A stretch of DNA of 35,650 nucleotides from JBIOHJ01 sp044448905 (GTDB lineage: Bacteria > Bacteroidota > Bacteroidia > AKYH767-A > OLB10), in NCBI GenBank assembly GCA_044448905.1, contig JBIOHJ010000015.1:1-35650 (forward strand). Direction: 5' to 3'. The notes beneath the pieces were generated by a model that saw nothing but the letters and a program-made list of their open reading frames with translations, was not told the origin of the DNA and made no database searches. Position 1 is the stretch's first letter, and each line of letters begins with the position of its first letter. The translations under genes were made by a program, and so were the position numbers. Of the stretch, positions 33,682-35,650 are shown piece after piece.

Positions 33682-35313
33682 CTATTGTAAAATAATTTTC
33701 CCGTTAAACTTTTCTCCACTCACGGAATTTTCCAGCTTATAAAAATAAACTCCTTGCTGTTTGTTTTCTTTTTTGAGAATTAATTTATCTGAAGTTGTAA
33801 AAGCTGTTTCAATTACACGCCCGGTAATATCATAAAGCGAAAAAGTAAATTTATTTTTTTGAGGATTAGAAAAGGTGAAAGTGGATTGGGATGTGAGAGG
33901 ATTGGGAGAAAATTGAAAATTGAATGTTAAAGTTTGATAATTGGGAATGCCGGTTATGGTATCGGGGTAGAGTTTGATGATCCAATAATCTCCACCCATG
34001 CTGTTTTCCGTTTTATCACCTGAAATACTTGAAAATGACCATCCGCCCAAGATATATCCACTATCAGTGGTTTGCTGCATGGTATAAAAAAAATCAATAC
34101 CACTACCTCCGATGGTGTTTTGCCACTGAATGTTCCCAGTTGCATTGGTTTTTACAATCCAATAATCATATTGTCCAAGGCAGTTTTCCGTTTTATCTCC
34201 TGAAATTCCCGATTCGGAGTATCCACCTACAATATATCCACCATCAACAGTCTGTTTTATAGAATAAGGCCTTTCAAATTTGGTTCCTCCGATGGTATTC
34301 TGCCATTGAATGTTTCCTGATGCATCGGTTTTTACAATCCAATAATCTGCCACACCGCCAATGCAGTTTTCTGTTTTATCGCCTGAAATGTGTGACCAGG
34401 AACTTCCACCCAAAATATAACCGCCATCAGTGGTTTGTTGTACCGAAAAAAGCAAATCAAAATCACTTCCACCAATTGAATTTTGCCATTGAATATTGCC
34501 TGAAGTATCCAATTTTACTATCCAATAATCGCTTCCCCCTACATTATTTTCCGTTTTATCACCTGAAATTCCCGACTCAGAGTATCCACCAAGAATATAA
34601 CCTCCATCAGAGGTTTGTTGAATGGAATAAAGCCATTCACTATTACTTCCACCAATAGTATTCTGCCATTGAATGTTGCCCAGTGAATCAATTTTAACAA
34701 TCCAATAATCACCGGAACCAATTTTGTTTTCTGTTTTATCTCCCGAAATATTTGAATTAGATATTCCGCCCAAGATATATCCGCCATCAGTTGTTTGAGA
34801 TATGCACCAAAGCTCTTCCCAAGAACTTCCTCCGATCGTATTCTGCCACTGAATGTTTCCGAATGCATCGGTTTTCACAATCCAGTAATCCCCCGTTATG
34901 AATGTTGGATCCCAATTATTTTCCGTTTTATCGCCCGAAATGTTCGAAGACGATATTCCGCCCAAAATATATCCTCCATCAGAGGTTTGTTGAATGGATA
35001 GAAGTTCATCCCCATCACTTCCCCCAATTGTATTTTGCCATTGAATATTTCCCCATGCATCGGTTTTTACCATCCAGTAATCCTCACCTCCATTGCTATT
35101 TTCCGTTTTATCGCCTGAAATGTTTGAAGAGGAAGTCCCGCCAAGAATATATCCACCATCGCTAGTTTGATGAATGGAATAAAGTTCATCATCATTATTC
35201 CCCCCAATCGTATTCTGCCACTCAATTGCCGGAGCGGTTTGGGAAAAAGAAAGAACAAGCGATAAGTGATAAGTGAAAAGAAAAAGAAAAAAAGTTTTGG
35301 AAATGTTTTTCAT
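33682..35313 (-). CDS. T9SS type A sorting domain protein with seven DGGYILGG repeats (probable beta-propeller)
   Basis: This 543-residue secreted protein has a signal peptide (1-25, ending SFSQ). Seven near-identical repeats of about 53-62 residues span residues 31 to about 450. Each has IQWQNTIGG, then (S/T)DGGYILGG, SxxSxISGDKTEN and DYWIVKTD. Seven units fit a seven-bladed propeller. The C-terminal T9SS domain (about 468-543) has FSPNPLTSQSTFTFS, FSLYDITGRV and GVYFYKLENSVSGEKF, ending GKIILQ. It should be displayed or released at the cell surface. Function unknown; binding or adhesion is only a guess. Confidence 0.9.
   Translation of the reverse strand: MKNISKTFFLFLFTYHLSLVLSFSQTAPAIEWQNTIGGNNDDELYSIHQTSDGGYILGGTSSSNISGDKTENSNGGEDYWMVKTDAWGNIQWQNTIGGSDGDELLSIQQTSDGGYILGGISSSNISGDKTENNWDPTFITGDYWIVKTDAFGNIQWQNTIGGSSWEELWCISQTTDGGYILGGISNSNISGDKTENKIGSGDYWIVKIDSLGNIQWQNTIGGSNSEWLYSIQQTSDGGYILGGYSESGISGDKTENNVGGSDYWIVKLDTSGNIQWQNSIGGSDFDLLFSVQQTTDGGYILGGSSWSHISGDKTENCIGGVADYWIVKTDASGNIQWQNTIGGTKFERPYSIKQTVDGGYIVGGYSESGISGDKTENCLGQYDYWIVKTNATGNIQWQNTIGGSGIDFFYTMQQTTDSGYILGGWSFSSISGDKTENSMGGDYWIIKLYPDTITGIPNYQTLTFNFQFSPNPLTSQSTFTFSNPQKNKFTFSLYDITGRVIETAFTTSDKLILKKENKQQGVYFYKLENSVSGEKFNGKIILQ
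33975..35235 (-). repeat. Seven tandem ~180-bp coding repeats
   Basis: On the plus strand, TGCCA(C/T)TGAAT-type boxes (Trp-Gln codons) recur near 34120, 34300, 34480, 34662, 34845, 35036 and 35216, each with a TTTTCCGTTTTATC-like box. Unit length varies between about 178 and 190 bp in multiples of three. DNA identity is high, so units are likely to expand and contract. Confidence 0.9.
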
Positions 35314-35397
35314 TCAATCATTAATTAATATTCCACATCAATATTACGCATAAAAAACAAGATAGCGTTTTTAGTTCTCTGAAGCCTATTAACGATT

Positions 35398-35421
35398 CTG
35401 ATTGCTTCAATCAGCAATCAG
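35398..35421 (-). terminator. Possible terminator hairpin after the E2 gene
   Basis: There is a perfect 8-bp stem, CTGATTGC (35398-35405) with GCAATCAG (35414-35421), and an 8-nt loop. It begins 7 bp beyond the stop of the E2 gene read on the minus strand. No T run follows, so it may be a processing or stability hairpin instead. Confidence 0.4.
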
Positions 35422-35427
35422 CATTCC

Positions 35428-35650
35428 TCAAATCGCTGCCTGCCCCAGTAAAATTACAGGATTTTCTAAAAGCCCTTTCAGCGTTTGCAAAAACTCCGAG
35501 CCGGTAACGCCATCCACCACGCGGTGGTCGCAGCTAAGCGTAACTTTCATTACGTTGGCAATGCGCAGCTTATTGTTATGCACGGTTGGGGCCTGTTTAA
35601 TGCCGCCAACGGCAAGTATGCACGCATCGGGCGGGTTAATAATGGCAGTA
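35428..35650 (-). CDS. 2-oxoacid dehydrogenase complex E2 acyltransferase, C-terminal fragment (partial at window edge)
   Basis: Only the last 73 codons lie in the window; the 5' part runs past 35650. The translation begins TAIINPPDACILAVGGIKQA and contains the catalytic motif DHRVVDG, with its His and Asp for acyl transfer to CoA, then LLENPVILLGQ. This is the catalytic core of lipoyl-dependent acyltransferases. It is probably the partner of the fused E1 at 2480-4558 or of a separate complex; the two genes are about 31 kb apart. The stop is TGA. Confidence 0.93.
   Translation of the reverse strand, partial: TAIINPPDACILAVGGIKQAPTVHNNKLRIANVMKVTLSCDHRVVDGVTGSEFLQTLKGLLENPVILLGQAAI

Noticed and set aside
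34539..34868. Long antisense and shifted-frame ORFs across the repeat gene at 33682-35313
   Set aside because: They recur with the repeat unit and are shadows of the true frame, which has the signal peptide and T9SS tail.

Overview
The window looks like chromosomal DNA of a Bacteroidota bacterium (Sphingobacteriia/Chitinophagia-like, probably environmental). The evidence is three surface proteins with type IX secretion (T9SS) C-terminal sorting domains, a SecD-SecF fusion, a fused alpha/beta E1 dehydrogenase, many lipoprotein signals, weak Shine-Dalgarno sequences, and several matches to the Bacteroidota promoter consensus (TTG, 19-21 nt, TAnnTTTG). I see no rRNA, tRNA, CRISPR array, transposase or phage gene.

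Layout. 1-814 has no credible complete gene but holds a decayed tandem array with a strict 21-bp period (258-615). 815-1801 is an orphan protein with a strong terminator. 1905-2113 is a run of hairpins resembling a structured RNA, ending in a hairpin that would bury the start codon of a small hydrophobic ORF (2108-2332). 2480-4558 is a fused 2-oxoacid dehydrogenase E1; the 3' end of an E2 acyltransferase gene enters at the far right edge (35428-35650, minus). 4698-4970 is HU. 5078-6949 is a secreted GSDH-type propeller protein with two duplicated Ig-like modules and a T9SS tail.

6962-15819 is all on the minus strand: a truncated, active-site-less EPSP-synthase-like protein, an ABC-2 exporter pair, dnaJ and grpE, a TlpA-like thioredoxin, tatA and secDF. 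This is mainly a protein folding and export neighbourhood. 15978-22651 (plus) is a TetR-regulated RND efflux operon (tetR, tolC-like, adaptor, permease). It diverges from secDF, and both sides have near-consensus promoters; the tetR side also has a candidate operator.

22810-26504 (plus) is a compact four-gene cluster: an unknown secreted propeller-like protein, a Tat-exported SoxB-like/5'-nucleotidase-family metallophosphoesterase, and two half-size YeeE/YedE sulfur transporters. This is the most interesting functional unit and suggests a minimal route for handling extracytoplasmic sulfur compounds. 26584-29828 (minus) holds a LolC/E-like permease and a translationally coupled pair: a cytochrome c / copper-monooxygenase-like lipoprotein and a redoxin lipoprotein. 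29884-30324 is a degenerate Rieske-like lipoprotein.

30342-35313 (minus) has two T9SS cargo proteins flanking an FkbM methyltransferase. One cargo has seven near-identical repeats. A vestige of a T9SS C-terminal domain lies directly beside the methyltransferase stop codon. All assignments come from reading the sequence and from memory of protein families; no database search was run.
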